Shown here: in pieces, positions 34,401 to 46,056 of the stretch | How the letters are laid out: each line of letters begins with the position of its first letter | How positions within the stretch are numbered: position 1 is the stretch's first letter | NCBI GenBank assembly: GCA_024305745.1 | Contig: JAHRBS010000008.1 | Coordinates: forward strand, 2,142,979 to 2,206,978 | Reading direction: 5' to 3' | Length of the DNA: 64,000 bases | Source: Polyporus tsugae | Lineage: Eukaryota > Basidiomycota > Agaricomycetes > Polyporales > Polyporaceae | Notes under the pieces: generated by a model | What the model saw: the letters and a program-made list of their open reading frames with translations, nothing else | Database searches by the model: none | What the model was told of the DNA's origin: nothing | Translations under genes and position numbers: made by a program

Positions 34401-34711
34401 TATCCGCGTTTTCCGACCTCCAGACAGATGCCGACTTTGAAGCAGCACAGTTTGGGGACTCTGGCCTAAACAGCAAGGAGCCGGTCGATCAGCTTGATCT
34501 CGGAGAGATGTGGGCGCTGTTGAATTCACTCATGGGAAACACTGTGGGGGCACTACCTACCTGTGGACAAGATGAATTCACGGCGGGTTCTGATACCTCA
34601 TTATCGGAGCATGGCGCACCACGACAAGCAGAGGAGCAGGTTCAGTTGGCGATCAACCCGTTGAAGGTGGCGGAGAGCGTTCAGGGTCTCTTATCGGGGT
34701 GCGCATTGTAG
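31451..34711 (+). CDS. Ams2/SPT21-like regulator of histone gene expression
   Basis: Five-exon model: 31451-31472, 31523-31685, 31763-31809, 31872-32038, 32087-34711; 1007 aa. The start METRSLSIRALYIIN comes from splicing a GTATGT...TAG intron. Residues 1-133 match the layout of the Ams2/Spt21 N-terminal domain as I know it: a short strand start, 'DFSVYVFDP' like the family's YTVYAYD block, then 'LGQGWMSDAL' and 'GTLCSDGVHDDAIEVIFSLKE' like its GQGMLSW and VQETLEVKLRL blocks. The rest is Ser/Pro-rich and disordered with basic patches, and a KEN motif lies near residue 348 (DKENVNP). I see no GATA finger. Family members act in the nucleus on histone promoters. Function is by resemblance from memory, not by search; the 48-nt fourth intron is in frame and could be retained. 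Confidence 0.6.
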
Positions 34712-35527
34712 GTTTGAGCGTCCGCCGTATGTTGTGCGTTGGCCTGGACACGACCACTCCCTATGTACCCTAGTCCTTATTTTAGCCCACATCCATTTGT
34801 CGTCTGTGCATGCATACATGTTGTCGCGTAATAGTCATGTTGTCAACCCCGTGCAATAATACAGTATCTTCGAGCATTTATATTTTCGTGGTCAAGTGAG
34901 ATGGTCACAACTTGCAACGGTGTCGAGTCGGCTGGCGAAGAGGATCCGAGCCAATTTTATCTGAAACCTGGCGGCCGGTGGGCAAGCGCAAGTCCCAAGC
35001 CACAGTACGATATACACGACCAGTAAACGTCGAACCGCTCTTTTGTGACGGAAGAACCAACAGCTCAAGTCCCGGCCTCGCGCGACGGACCCGACGTGCA
35101 CACCGTGTCAGTCTCTTAACTTGTTGACATTTCACCCGTGTAGTTGGCGAAGAGCCCTTGACGGTACCCTCGACCGAGAGCGGGGTGACTGGGAGGGGAC
35201 TCGGGAGATGTTGTTCAAAATAGCGGAGAACCCGCAATAGTAGTTCAATCTGGTGGGTGAGACGAGTGAATGCGGTGAGATTGCGCCCCATTCGTATCGC
35301 ATGATGAAACTTACGCCAGTACGGTAGGCATGGTTTCCGTTGGGGTAAATTCCAACGGAAGGTTTTTCGGGGTACGCACCTTCAGGCTGCTGCTTAGGCC
35401 ATGTATAAGAAGGTGCATGAGCCCGTCACGGAATGAGAGGAAGTCATGCATGGTGGAGAGTAAATAGAAAAATAACACAATGTATGCCGTCGGGGAAAAG
35501 GGATAGTTAACGTTTCGGTCGTGTGGG
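34712..35527. other. 3' region with a possible small minus-strand gene
   Basis: Minus-strand frames 35311-35559 ('LLSTMHDFLSFRDGLMHLL' and 'FTPTETMPTVLA') and 34905-35291 ('LTHQIELLLRVLRYFEQHL') read like protein and could be joined by an intron starting GTAAGT at about 35312. Two different joins are possible and I recognise no family. The region also overlaps the end of the neighbouring Cys-rich gene model. The remainder is 3' flank of the SPT21-like gene. Confidence 0.3.
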
Positions 35528-35958
35528 TCAGCAGCAACACTGGGGGCTAATATAGGCATGAGGACATTGGACGAGATGGAGAAGGAGATGGACTGACCCG
35601 CAACACTCGTCGCAGCACCTGTCGCAGCAACAATCGTTGCAGCACGGCCTGTCGTCGTATCGATGTAGAAGTCGATTGTAATGCAAGGGGGGGTTGCGAT
35701 AGATCATGGGAGGATGGGGCAATGGCTGGGCGTATTGGGGACCGTACAAGGGCACCATGCGCATCTCTGGTGCTAGGGGTGTGAAGTAAGATGGAGGTGA
35801 GCTAGAGACATGGATGCGTTGGGAAACTGTAAAGGGTTCGCACAGTGATCGTAGTAGCTGCCGGAATAGTTTGTGGGGCTGTAGACGGGGGAGATGACGG
35901 GGGAAACGGGGCGAGGATAATAAACGTTGAGGGGACGCTGAGGACCGCCGTAATACAT
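35528..35958 (-). CDS. Small Tyr/Pro-rich protein with Cys-rich C-terminus
   Basis: Model on the minus strand: exons 35844-35958, 35598-35772, 35528-35546, joined by introns of 71 and 51 nt (GTGCGA..CTAG and GTCAGT..TTAG). The product has about 102 residues: an N-terminal half rich in Tyr, Pro, Ser and Asn, a Met/Pro/Tyr middle, and a tail in which about 13 of the last 22 residues are Cys, mostly in CC or CCC runs (CCNDCCCDRCC... ending CCGPQCCC). No signal peptide is evident. The layout recalls CYSTM-type stress proteins, whose Cys-rich tail associates with membranes, but the usual hydrophobic spacing is missing. Unrecognised; metal binding is one possibility. Confidence 0.4.
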
Positions 35959-37121
35959 GGAGTGGAGAGGAGTGGGTAGATAGACGGTGAGGTGTAGGGT
36001 GAGTGCGGAAGGAGGAGCGGAGGGACAGGTGAGGGAAGGAGGCGGGGAGAGATGGAGAGATTTGAGTAGGGGTGAGGGACCGGTGGGTTGGGAGGATCAT
36101 CGGTGGCATATGCAGACAGGCCTGAGTGCGATGTGGACGTAAAAAGGGTGTTTATGAAAGACACGCGGCGGCGTGGAAAGAAGGAAGGGCCGGGAAGAGG
36201 TAGGAGGAAGGCTTGAGCGGGTCGGAGGGATGGGAAATGAATGCACGTGGACCGGAGATTGGACCGACCAAGGGTTCGGGGGCCTGTGGCTAATTGAAAG
36301 CGCATGGGACGGTTACGGATAAGATTGGCTGCGGAGGAAACTGTGAGTGGCTTGAAAGATGCAAAAGGGCGTGTTACTTATGGAGATGAGAGACGCTTCC
36401 TAGCAGGAAGAGGGTTCCCATGGATGGTGGTCATTTCCGCGGGTCAGAGATCGATGCTACATATCTACTGGAGAGAAGATGTGAGCACGAGGGTCAATGT
36501 CAATGAATAATTGTGGACAGCTGTATACGTACGCGTACGAGCTGACAGAGATGAGAGAGCTCCACCTCGTCCTGAATGCGAGTCAGGACAGGCCTGGAAG
36601 CCGGTGTCGGAGCCGGCTCTGTTGGTAATCGGGGAGAGCCTGTCTCGACCATCCTCCGAGTTTGACAGAGACAGCGTGCACGCCGCTCTCCACATTCCCA
36701 ATCCCATTCCCTCAGGTTCGAGTCCGAGTCCGAGTCCGCTGTGAGCCGCGACCTGCACCATTCTACTAGTAGTAGTACTATGTAGCACACTCGGCCCGGT
36801 CCCACGCCACTGCCCAGCTTCCTTTTCAGGAGGCTCAGGCGCTCGCGTGGCATTAGACGCCCCCAGATGGGTTACTCATCCATTGCAAGAAACGGTTTGT
36901 CATCCACCGCGAACAGCCCAGCTCAAAAGGACCGTCGTCGCTGCGTCCCCCCCCCTCCAGCTTTCCCCGTCCACCCACCATCCGCCGTGAGTATCCCGTT
37001 CCCCTATCCCCCTCCCTCCCTCTCGTCTGTTTTCTGCCCTCAAATCCGTTCGCAACGCGATGGATGCGTTCTCAACCGTTTGGATGACGCTCAACCCTTT
37101 CCTTTGTCCAGACCACTCAAC
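35959..37121. other. Intergenic; promoter and 5' UTR intron of the uL16 gene
   Basis: No supported coding region in 35959-36860. From about 36940 the sequence is CT-rich, as is common before fungal ribosomal-protein genes. A GTGAGT donor at about 36987 and a TTTGTCCAG acceptor ending about 37112 suggest a 5'-UTR intron just upstream of the ATG at 37122. Confidence 0.5.
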
Positions 37122-37974
37122 ATGGGTCGCCGTCCCGCTCGTTGCTACCGCTACTGCAAGAACAAGCCCTACCCCAAGTCCCGCTACAACCGTGGTGTCC
37201 CTGACTCCAAGGTACGCCCCCCCCCCTTGAACTGTCCGTGTTTCCCTCCACCCATCATCCATATCTACCCCCAAGATTCGGATTTTCGACCTTGGCCGCA
37301 AGCGTGCCTCCGTCGACGAATTCCCCTTCTGCTGCCACCTCGTCTCGGATGAGTACGAGCAGCTCTCCAGCGAGGCCCTCGAGGCCGCCCGTATCTGTGC
37401 CAACAAGTACGTCACAAAGACCTCGGGCAAGGATTCCTTCCACCTGAGGGTCCGCGTACACCCTTTCCACGTCCTCCGAATCAACAAGATGTTGTCATGC
37501 GCCGGTGCAGATCGGTTCGTCCTTTTCTTGTTGCCCCCTCCCTTGACCTCCACCGTCGCTCACTTTGGGATCCTCGTCCTCTCCTCGCTCAGTCTCCAAA
37601 CCGGCATGCGTGGTGCTTGGGGCAAGCCATACGGCACCGTCGCTCGCGTCGACATTGGCCAGATCATCCTCTCTGTCCGTACAAAGGAACAGAACGCCGC
37701 CGTCGTCCAGGAGGCTCTCCGCCGCGCCCGCTACAAGTTCCCCGGACGCCAGAAGATCATCGTCTCCCGCAAGTGGGGCTTCACCAACGTCAACCGCGAG
37801 GACTACCTCAAGCTCAAGGAGGACAAGCGTGTCTTGCAGTACGTTCCCTCCCTGCCCCTACCTCGCTCACCGTCGACCGCATTCTGACCTGTTTCCAGGG
37901 ATGGTGCTTACGTGCAGTACATTCGTCCCCGCGGCAACCTCGAGAACAACCTCCGTGCTCAGCTCCGCGCTTGA
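37122..37974 (+). CDS. RPL10: 60S ribosomal protein uL16 (L10)
   Basis: Exons 37122-37211, 37276-37514, 37593-37838, 37899-37974 give 216 aa, the normal length. Begins [20 protein letters not shown] and carries the uL16 core ([68 protein letters not shown]). It sits at the corridor between the peptidyl-transferase centre and the tRNA path of the large subunit and is loaded late in 60S maturation. Codons are strongly C-ending, as in highly expressed genes. All four introns (one in the 5' UTR) are GT-AG. Confidence 0.97.
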
Positions 37975-38460
37975 TCGTCTCTCATGTATACTAGCTGTTG
38001 CCCCGCCACCACTCACAGTGTCGGTTTTGTATCGATGATCTCAGATGTACAGAGATCTGATGTGAGAGGGTACGTGAAGTCTGTGTCTGAGCGATTGCGT
38101 ACCTGTGGCGCCACTCGTTGCCTCCAATTCACTACATCATCCTTTTTCAGTGGATGATGGTTAGGGGAAACGGGGCATATATCGAACGTTTGCCTCGGTC
38201 TATCATGCTTCTTTGTTCTACTCTACTCTGAATATGAGATAGCGACTGATGCGTACATTTCCAACCCTAATGCACCTGTATAGCTGTAATATGAGTGTCT
38301 GACCGTCGTGTGTGGAATTTGTTGACCGCGCTGGTGGGGACGAGTCCGTGCCCATGGTCGATGTCGGTGTCCAATTATCAATATCATTACGTCATTTGCG
38401 AATATAGTATAGTATGCTGGGAGGGATCAAGACGAGAGCGAGGCGAGGAGCTGCTACTAG
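37975..38460. other. Convergent 3' region between uL16 and dynactin p27 genes
   Basis: 486 bp without coding potential; it should hold the 3' UTRs and terminators of both convergent genes. AT-rich words typical of polyadenylation regions (TATATCG, AATATGAG, TATAGTATAG) are present. Confidence 0.6.
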
Positions 38461-39278
38461 CTAGGTGCCATCGCCTCGTCTGAGGCGATTGAACTTTGGG
38501 AGCATGTCCCTCAAGTACTCGGCGTGTTTCCTTCGCAAGTCCATCTCCTGGACTTTGCCACGACCGCTCCAAGTGCGGCGCTCTGCGGACGGGCCGTATA
38601 TGGTGGTGTAGTCGTCGAGCATCTCGTCTTCTGTTGGGACGACGAGGACGCCGGCGCCGATGACGCAGTAGGACGAGACGCGGAGAGTGTGGTGGACACG
38701 GGCCCGGGTGCAGACAGTGTTGCAATTTCCGACGGTGGGGGACTCGACGCCTGTGGATGATGAGAAATGGTCAGTGGACGTCGTCCGGTGTGCATGCCGA
38801 GGATGTCGGAGACCGAGTTTGCCGGTTGCCAGATGTTAGCAAAGTGAAGAGGGACGCACGGCAACCAATCTCAAACAGATTGTCGTCTCCTATCCGCATC
38901 ACCTCCTTGCGACTGCCACTCGTCAGCGCGATGGACGGCGCGGGCGGTGAGAGGAGGAGAATGGACCGACCGGTTGACGATGATCGCACCCTCTTCGACG
39001 ATGCACCCGGAGCCAATGACGATGGGACCTGCTATGGCGAAGATCGTTGCCTTTGGGTGCACGATCGTTCCTGGGGGGAAGGATGTCAGAGAGAGGGAAG
39101 GGTGGCCAAGGCGGGGAAATCACTTGCCGGCACCGATGGTGATGTCGCCTTTGAGTTCGACATCCTGGCATACGACTGCCTTGGAGTGGATGGTAAACTT
39201 GTCTCGACTAGGGACATGATGGGTGAGATAAGGAGCGGGGCGAGGAGCGAGGGTGGGGCGGAGTCACATTGCAGGCAT
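38461..39278 (-). CDS. DCTN6: Dynactin subunit 6 (p27)
   Basis: Minus-strand exons 39268-39278, 39128-39207, 38971-39070, 38866-38912, 38461-38750; 175 aa. The start [19 protein letters not shown] and repeats such as [18 protein letters not shown] and [17 protein letters not shown] form the hexapeptide left-handed beta-helix of the p25/p27 pair, which sits at the pointed end of dynactin and helps dynein bind cargo. The C-terminal part ([30 protein letters not shown]) is the usual helix. Intron 2 (39071-39127) needs a GC donor: only G|GCAAGT gives the GAGTIVHP register. Convergent with uL16 and divergent from the BTB/CAP-Gly gene. Confidence 0.9.
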
Positions 39279-39624
39279 CGCAGACGGCGTTACGAGTGAG
39301 CAATCAAGGCGGGTGTGCGAGGCGAGAACGAGGAGCACAAAGTACTTAGTAGCGAGTGAAGAGGCAGGCGGGAGCCTCGTGGTGGACGACGAGCGCGAGT
39401 GGGAACCGAGTCGACTGCGAGGATTTTGGTGAGCGTCGGCGTCGTTGCTGCAGACGCTGTTCCCTTCACCCGATACCCCTTCCTCCTCTTCCTCTTCCCG
39501 TTCCCGTTCCCGTTCCCGTTGTGCTTCCCGTTCTCTTCAACTCCCCCTTGGCCGTTTCCGTCGCCGCCGCTGCTCCCGGGTGGAGGCCTCGCTCGGTTTT
39601 CTCTCTCCCTCCATCCCCATCCCC
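39279..39624. promoter_or_regulatory. Divergent promoter, dynactin p27 / BTB-CAP-Gly gene
   Basis: 346 bp between the two ATGs. It contains a GC-rich left part and, at about 39500-39525, four copies of the hexamer CCCGTT/CGTTCC. No TATA box stands out. The arrangement allows joint control of two microtubule-motor-related genes. Confidence 0.55.
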
Positions 39625-42600
39625 ATGGCCCCGACATCCAACACTCCCCCCGGCCTCTCGGAGGCAACACGAAACTCGACCGCCCACTGGCAAGATGACC
39701 TCCAGTCCCTCTTTGACAACTCCAAGGACCGTTTCGCAGACGTCGTATGGGAGCTCCAGTCAGACAGCGAAAAAGCAGCGGAAGAGGTCTGGGGTCACAA
39801 AGGTCTGTCCCCCTCCCCGTCCCTCATCCACCACCACCCCTCCTCTCCTCCCACCCTACTCCGCCCTGACATGAACCATCGCCCACCATGCCCATGTCGA
39901 TTGTCCTCCTCCCGTCGATCGATCCGTATGATGATCTCTCTTCTAACCTCCCGACCATGTCCCAGCTGTCGTCTACGCCCGTGCCCCGCCCTCGTTTCAA
40001 GCCCGCTACTTTTCCTTCAAGCCCCCTCCGCCCACCTCGCCCATCCCATATTCCGCTTCTCCCACTGGCACCCTCCCTGCTCAGTCCGCACTCTCCTTGA
40101 ATATCGCCCCCGACTATTCCTCCCCCTCCCGCTCCCCGTCCCCCTCTCCCTACCGTCCATCCTCTCCCTCCCCTTCCACCAACAACCCTGGTGCCCTTCT
40201 CCGTCTCCCAACAAACATCAACCCCGCCCTCTTCTCCAAGGAGCTCGAATACCTCTACACCGGCAAGGGCCTCGGCCAGTATTTCGAATTCCTCTTCGAC
40301 GCCGCAGAGAACTCAGAGGAGGGGGATGGCGATGAAGCCAGGCTAGACAAGCTCCGCAAAGACCTCGTCTTCATGTGGAGATCCCGCCTTTACTCAGACG
40401 TTCGCATCTCCCTCACCGGCTCCTTCTCCTCCACCAACCACGAAAGCTCGACCGCCATCTTTTCTTCCCATCGTTTCATCCTCATCTCCCGCTCCCCCTA
40501 CTTCAACTCCCAGCTCGTCCACTGGAACACCAAGCCGACCCCTGGCGAGCCCTTGACACTCAATCTCCCTTCCCCCCCTTTTACTCCTGCGTCCCTTCAT
40601 TTCGCACTCGGTTTCATCTACACCGGAACCCTCGTCTTCTCCCACCGCACCTATGACCTCGAAACTGCCTTCCATATCATGCGCTCCGCCACCTACCTCG
40701 CCCTTGATACTCTCTATGAAGAAGTCCAAGCCCGCATCGTCCAGGAAATGATGCACGGCCTCTTCCACGCCTTTCTCGAATTCTCCGAGTACGAGGCCAT
40801 CACCGGTGGCAAGTGGGGCACCGGTGGATGTCGTTGCCGCCAGTGCGCCCGCCGCGCTCCCCGTGTGCTCGAGTTCTCCGTCCTAGACGATGTCAAGAAC
40901 TCTCATCTCGAGCGCGGTGCACGACGTGCGCTCGTCGGCCTCTTTGGCGAAGGCTGGTGTACCTCCGAGTTCGCTGCTTTGCCTCAGAAGACCCGCGACG
41001 CTCTCCTCAAGGGTCTTGGAAAGCGCACGACCCCGATGAATGTCTTCCCGCTCCTCGCTGCTTCACAAGCGGCGTTCAAGAAGCTCGACACCATCATTGA
41101 TACCTGGAGCGATACCGTGCGCGAGATGGTCAACTCCGCCCGTAAAACCATCGACGACGTGGTGTGCTCCCAGGCGTTAGAATGCTTTGAGCAGTCCGAG
41201 TGGATCGAGATCATGGAGGCAGATGGCACCAGGTTCGACGATGCCGAGAAGGTCGAAATGTTGCTCGAGTCTCTCCGCAGGGGCCTGAACGAGAAGAATG
41301 CCCCCATGGCATATCAGGTCCTGTCCTTCAGTGTCACATCTCTGACTTTTTTTTTTCGCTGACGGCCCCCTTTTCCCTAGGTTCTTGTCGACTCTGTGTT
41401 GCTCCGCCCCCACCCCTCAGATCCAGAAGCGGCACTTTTGTCTTCGACCTCTCGTGTCCGTGTCCAGGCTGAGCAGGCGCGCATGGATATCGTGCGATAC
41501 ATCCGACGACGCTGGCTCACCATCAAACAAGACGATGGGTTTGCCGGCTTGGAGGGTTGGGCGGCCAAAGAACTCGCTGCAGGCAAGTCTGATCGCATTC
41601 GCATCCTACCGGTGACTGATCCTGTCTACTACCTCAGAATTGGACCTCAAAAACGAGGAAGAGCTCGTCATGCCTCCAACTCCGTCCTCCACCGCCAGAG
41701 GCGGGAGACTTACCGTTAGGAACGGGCCCATCCCCAAAGGCGACGATTCAGAGACCATCAGTCTGCATTCCACCCGTAGTCTGGCAAAGTCTGTGATCGG
41801 ACGAGAGGTTGGTAAATCCTCCGCCGCCTCAATTCGTTCTGTCGCGCGCAGCACCCATTCCACGACCTCGCGTGTCACCACTACCACTATCTCCCGCCGC
41901 GTCCCCCATTCACCTAGTGGCTTGCGCCCAGACTCGAAGCTCACTCCCGCCAACTCTGCCGCTTCCCTGTCGCGTACTAGCCTCGCAGGATCAGAGCGTG
42001 CGAAATCGCCACTATCCCCCAGTCCAAGCCCGATTCCTCGGAACAGTGTTACGACAGCGAGCGTACGGAAGAGTACTGCGTCATCGATTTACTCCACAAC
42101 GACCGCCGACCGCGTTCCTCGACCCAAGTCCGTGGCTGCATCCGTCAGGTCCACGCGCTCGACCGCGTCCACTATCCGCAAGGGAGCCGCCGGCCCTTCT
42201 ACGCCGAGGGCCGTATCTGGCTCCTCCTCCCGAGTCTCCTCTGCCACGACGGCGAGCGAGAACTCGACCGCTTTCGAGACCGCCCGTTCCGAACTCACAC
42301 CCAGCAGTGTGGGTCGGACGCGAAAGACGTCCGCCTCGTCCGCAGTGTCAACTTCGAGCGTGCACACCACCGGTGCGAGTACCCCACGCTTACCTAAACG
42401 TCCGCCATCGGTCGCCTCAAGGACTACGCCGTCGATCAGAGGAAAGCTGACTGATTCGCCCAAAATCAGCCCAGTCGCAAAGCGCACTGCATCCACCGCC
42501 TCAGTACGCTCGACGATATCGACGAGATCGACGGCTACACGCAAATCCACTGTACGATCCGTATCTGGCGCTCCACTCCCCTTCTCCAAATCCTCTTCTC

Positions 42601-43289
42601 CTCCTGCGTCCAAAGCCAACGGAAAGCCGCTGCCGCCCGAAGACGAAAAGGATGCTGTTGTTGGGACGATCAAAGCGAACCCTGCATCTCCTCTAGTCTC
42701 CCACGAAAAGCAAGCCAGCGTCGTGTCGGCGAGCAGCGTTTCGACTGTTCGGGAGTCTCTGAAACGGAAGGGTTCCGCCGATACCATCCGGGAGGCTACT
42801 CCCGCGGCGAAGCAGCCGCGAGGTGCGACGCTGGAGATCGGCATCCCTTGCATCATCTCTTCCAACAAGGCCCGCTTCCGCGCGTATGCGCGTTATATCG
42901 GAGAGGTCGAAGGCGAGCTCGGCCCATGGGTCGGTGTCGAGGTTCCCATGAACGATGCTTGGCCAGGAGACAAACTCGACGGACGCCAGTGGCACGACGG
43001 GACCTGGGGTGGCATACGTTACTTCGACATTGGGGCCGCATCGGAGTGGGATTTCGGGCAAGATACTACGGTTCGGAGGCGGAGGAATGATTGGTTGAAT
43101 AGCCTTGGGAAGGATGGGATGAAAGGCAGCCTGAAGCGCGAGGGCGACCAACTCAGCATCGATCGCGCGAAGAGACTTCGAAGCGTGTCGCCGGCCGTAT
43201 CCGACATGTCCAGTTCCGAGTCGAGAGGGCTGTTCGTTAGGCCTCAGCAGGTGCTGTATGTTGTGGACGCGGTCGGCTCCGATCTGTGA
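39625..43289 (+). CDS. BTB/POZ and CAP-Gly domain protein
   Basis: Exons 39625-39802, 39966-41317, 41381-41582, 41638-43289; 1127 aa. The BTB fold lies at about residues 190-300 (LYSDVRISLTG; SSHRFILISRSPYFNSQL; FALGFIYTGTL). A helical middle has a CRCRQCARR cluster. A long Ser/Thr/Arg-rich disordered stretch (residues about 580-970) is like microtubule-binding linkers. The C-terminal CAP-Gly domain (about 975-1045; WVGVEVP, GGIRYFDI) has DKLDG in place of the GKNDG signature. CAP-Gly domains bind EB proteins and tubulin C-termini; BTB domains dimerise or recruit Cul3. Intron 3 has a GC donor (G|GCAAGT), the only donor that keeps the CAP-Gly frame. The role is inferred as a microtubule-linked adaptor. 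Confidence 0.8.
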
Positions 43290-43992
43290 TTGCTGTTTTG
43301 CGACGTCCGGGCGCATGGTTACTCTCGTATGTCTGTCTTTCTTTGATCGCGAGCAGGGCCACCGGTCATGCTACGCGGGGTTCGTATACCATGCTCGCGA
43401 TCTGGGCGTTTCTTCCGCTGTATGATTCTCGTTCTCCTATGGAAGTCGAACAATCGGATACCATCATAGCCTAAAAGCCACTCACAGGCATAGTCGAAAG
43501 CTCCCTTTCATCCTCTCCCCGCTGTAGTCAATTCCTGGCCGTATACGTGAAGCACACTCATTACAGCGTGAATATATGTGTGACATTTGACCCGAGAATG
43601 GCGCCTTGGCCGGGAGGTACTACCAAGCTGGGACTGATTAATCGCCAGACCCCGCTTTGACCAGTACGTGCACAGGATGCGACTCGGTTTTCCTCAACTT
43701 GCGATATTCTCCCGAACGGACCGTTCGGTCTCCAGCTCCATTGTCTGTGAGCATCGGTGATCACGCACCAAGTCATATGGCTGATATTCCAATCCACAGG
43801 TTGGCCGTATCCCTTATCTCCAGAAGAAGTCCCATGCACGGCGGTGGCCCTCCTGTGAGTCGTGTTAGATATGTTATCGTCGCTCAATCTCTCAATGGCA
43901 TGCAATCCCAGGACGAAGTACTCGGACACCCTTTAAAGACTGCGGCCAACTCGCTGGACGCTGTGGAGCTTGTCCTAACTCAGCCCTCCGCC
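43290..43992. other. Intergenic, promoter of permease gene
   Basis: No supported gene. An open frame in line with the permease extends upstream from 43993 to about 43657, but it lacks the character of the transporter N-terminus and I leave it out. Confidence 0.5.
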
Positions 43993-45968
43993 ATGCCACT
44001 GTGTTCCCCACTTGTCGTCGCCCGAAAGTCGGTCTTTCGGTGGGCGGGTCGCATACGACTTGCTTTTCGATCCAAAAGCGCATTCCTCCAGTATATCCAC
44101 ACCGAAGGGAACGCAGCAGGAGGCCACTCGTGGACGAACGAGGACCTGAAGCCGTCTCCCCCTCACATGCGAAACTGGCAATGGTACAACTTCTGCTTGT
44201 TCTGGTTCGGGGTCGGCTTCGGAAACTGGTGAGTGCTTATACAAGGTGTCCTACCCTTCGCGTTGATTCATGTGTCGCCGTGTCGGTTCATAAGGACTCT
44301 AGGTTCCAGTATCGTGGGGGCCGGACTGGCGTGGTGGCAAGCAGCCATCGTCGTTTGGATCGCGGCTGGCGTCTCCGGGATGTGCATGGCGTTCAATTCC
44401 CGTGCCGCCGCGAACTATCATGTCGGATACCCTGTCATCCTGAGGACATGCTTTGGCATGTATGGTCATTACTGGCCCGTCCTTGCTCGTGGAGCGTGTG
44501 CAATGCTTTGGGTGTCCGTCTTGAGTAAGGTTGCCTTGTTCAACCTAGTCTCTCTCTCAATTCACGTTTTCCATCTGAAGACTTCCAAGGCGGCGCATTC
44601 GTTTCGACAATGCTCCGATGCGTTTTCGGACATCGATGGGACAACCTTGGCGGGCAGCTGCCTTCGTCCACAGGCACCACTTTACAACGCTTACTCGGCT
44701 TCCTGATATTTTGGGCCGTCGAGCTACCCTTTTGTTCCCTACGTCCGAACAAGCTCCGGTGGCTCTACACAGCCAAGGCGTGGCTTCTACCTCCTTCGGT
44801 CTTCGGCCTCTTGATATACTGTGTGGTTCAAAGTCGCGGTCACCTCGCATCAGATGCAGAGTTATCAAACACGTCTGAGCCTCCCGGTGGCTCGGCATTG
44901 GCTTGGGTGATCCTGAGTTCCATCAACTCCGCGATGGGAAACTGGGTTCGTCCCCCCCCCCCCCCCCCTATAATTCGTTTCAGACTTACTGAACTTGAAA
45001 TGCAGTCTACATTCATTGCTAACATGCCTGACTTTGCCCGATATGCCACCGACCCATCCGCTACGATGTGGACACACATCATCTTCGTTCCGTTCCCTGC
45101 GGCCATGGTAAGTGTGCCGATCTGCTATCTGTCACATATAGTTAGCTCAGTCACTGGCTTTGTTTAGGGAGGGATGATTGGTATCCTGGGGACATCGTGC
45201 TTGCAGAAGGCCTGGGGCATCACCCCTTGGAACCAGTGGGATGTGTACGATGCCATCCTGGAACACTCGTGGACAGGACCTGCTCGTCTTGGTGTATTCC
45301 TCCTTGCTTTCTCCTCCGCCCTCTTCAACTTCGGAGTCATACTGGGCGCGAACCTCCTTCCCTTTGCAAGCGATGCCACAGCACTCTTCCCCGCGTACTT
45401 CAATCTAACACGTGGGATGTGGTTCTGCTGCATCATCTCCCTCGCCTTACAACCATGGAGGATACTGGCCTCCGCATCTGGATTCCTAGCGTTTCTCGAA
45501 GGTTACGGCATTTTCATGGGACCGACCGCTGCCATCATGATCACCGACTACTGGGTCGTTCACAAGGGGAACATTCATATCGACGACGCCTATACGTCCA
45601 AGCCTGGATCGCGATACATGTACTTCCACGGTGTCAACCTCAACGCTGCGGTTGCGTATGTTGCCGGGATGATGATCCCATTCGCGGGCTTTCTTGGAAC
45701 GTTTGGGGTGACAGTGCCACTGGGAGCATTAAGGTGCGACCAGATTGGATGGTACGTCAGTGCGGTGGTGGCCGGGGTGGTCTACGTGGCGCTCTGCCGT
45801 CTCCTCCCTCTAGAGAATGTGGATGAGTCCCTCGGCTGGGAGGCATTAGCATGCAGGCGTGCGTCAGAGATACAGGACGCGGAAGGTTCGGTAGAGAGGG
45901 TCGTCGGAGATGATGACAAGGCAATCGTGATAGAGGATGTAGTAATTGTCTCTGAAATCACGGTCTAG
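43993..45968 (+). CDS. NCS1-family nucleobase/allantoin/uridine permease
   Basis: Exons 43993-44228, 44295-44524, 44581-44945, 45006-45107, 45168-45968; 577 aa, usual for fungal Fur/Dal4-type carriers. A cytosolic N-terminus with WTNEDLKPSPP precedes about twelve hydrophobic segments. Family blocks seen: NWTLGSSIVGAGLAWWQA, NFQGGAFVSTMLR, STFIANMPDFARYA, GFLAFLEGYGIFMGPTAAIM and a DYWVV segment. These carriers import uracil, uridine, allantoin, purines or thiamine with protons or Na+ across the plasma membrane; I cannot fix the substrate. Intron 3 contains a run of 17 C. The stop lies 88 bp from the stop of the convergent dehydrogenase. Confidence 0.88.
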
Positions 45969-46056
45969 GACGATATCCTATCCGATTAATGTCTTACACA
46001 TGCGTCTACACAGATACGCGACCTTCGGGTGTCCTTGATCGTTTCTAGAAGTACAT

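Noticed and set aside
39500..39525. CCCGTT hexamer repeats as a regulatory array
   Set aside because: Only four copies within a CT-rich leader; likely a microsatellite.
43657..43992. In-frame upstream extension of the NCS1 permease
   Set aside because: Sequence is unlike NCS1 N-termini and would make the protein about 110 residues too long.
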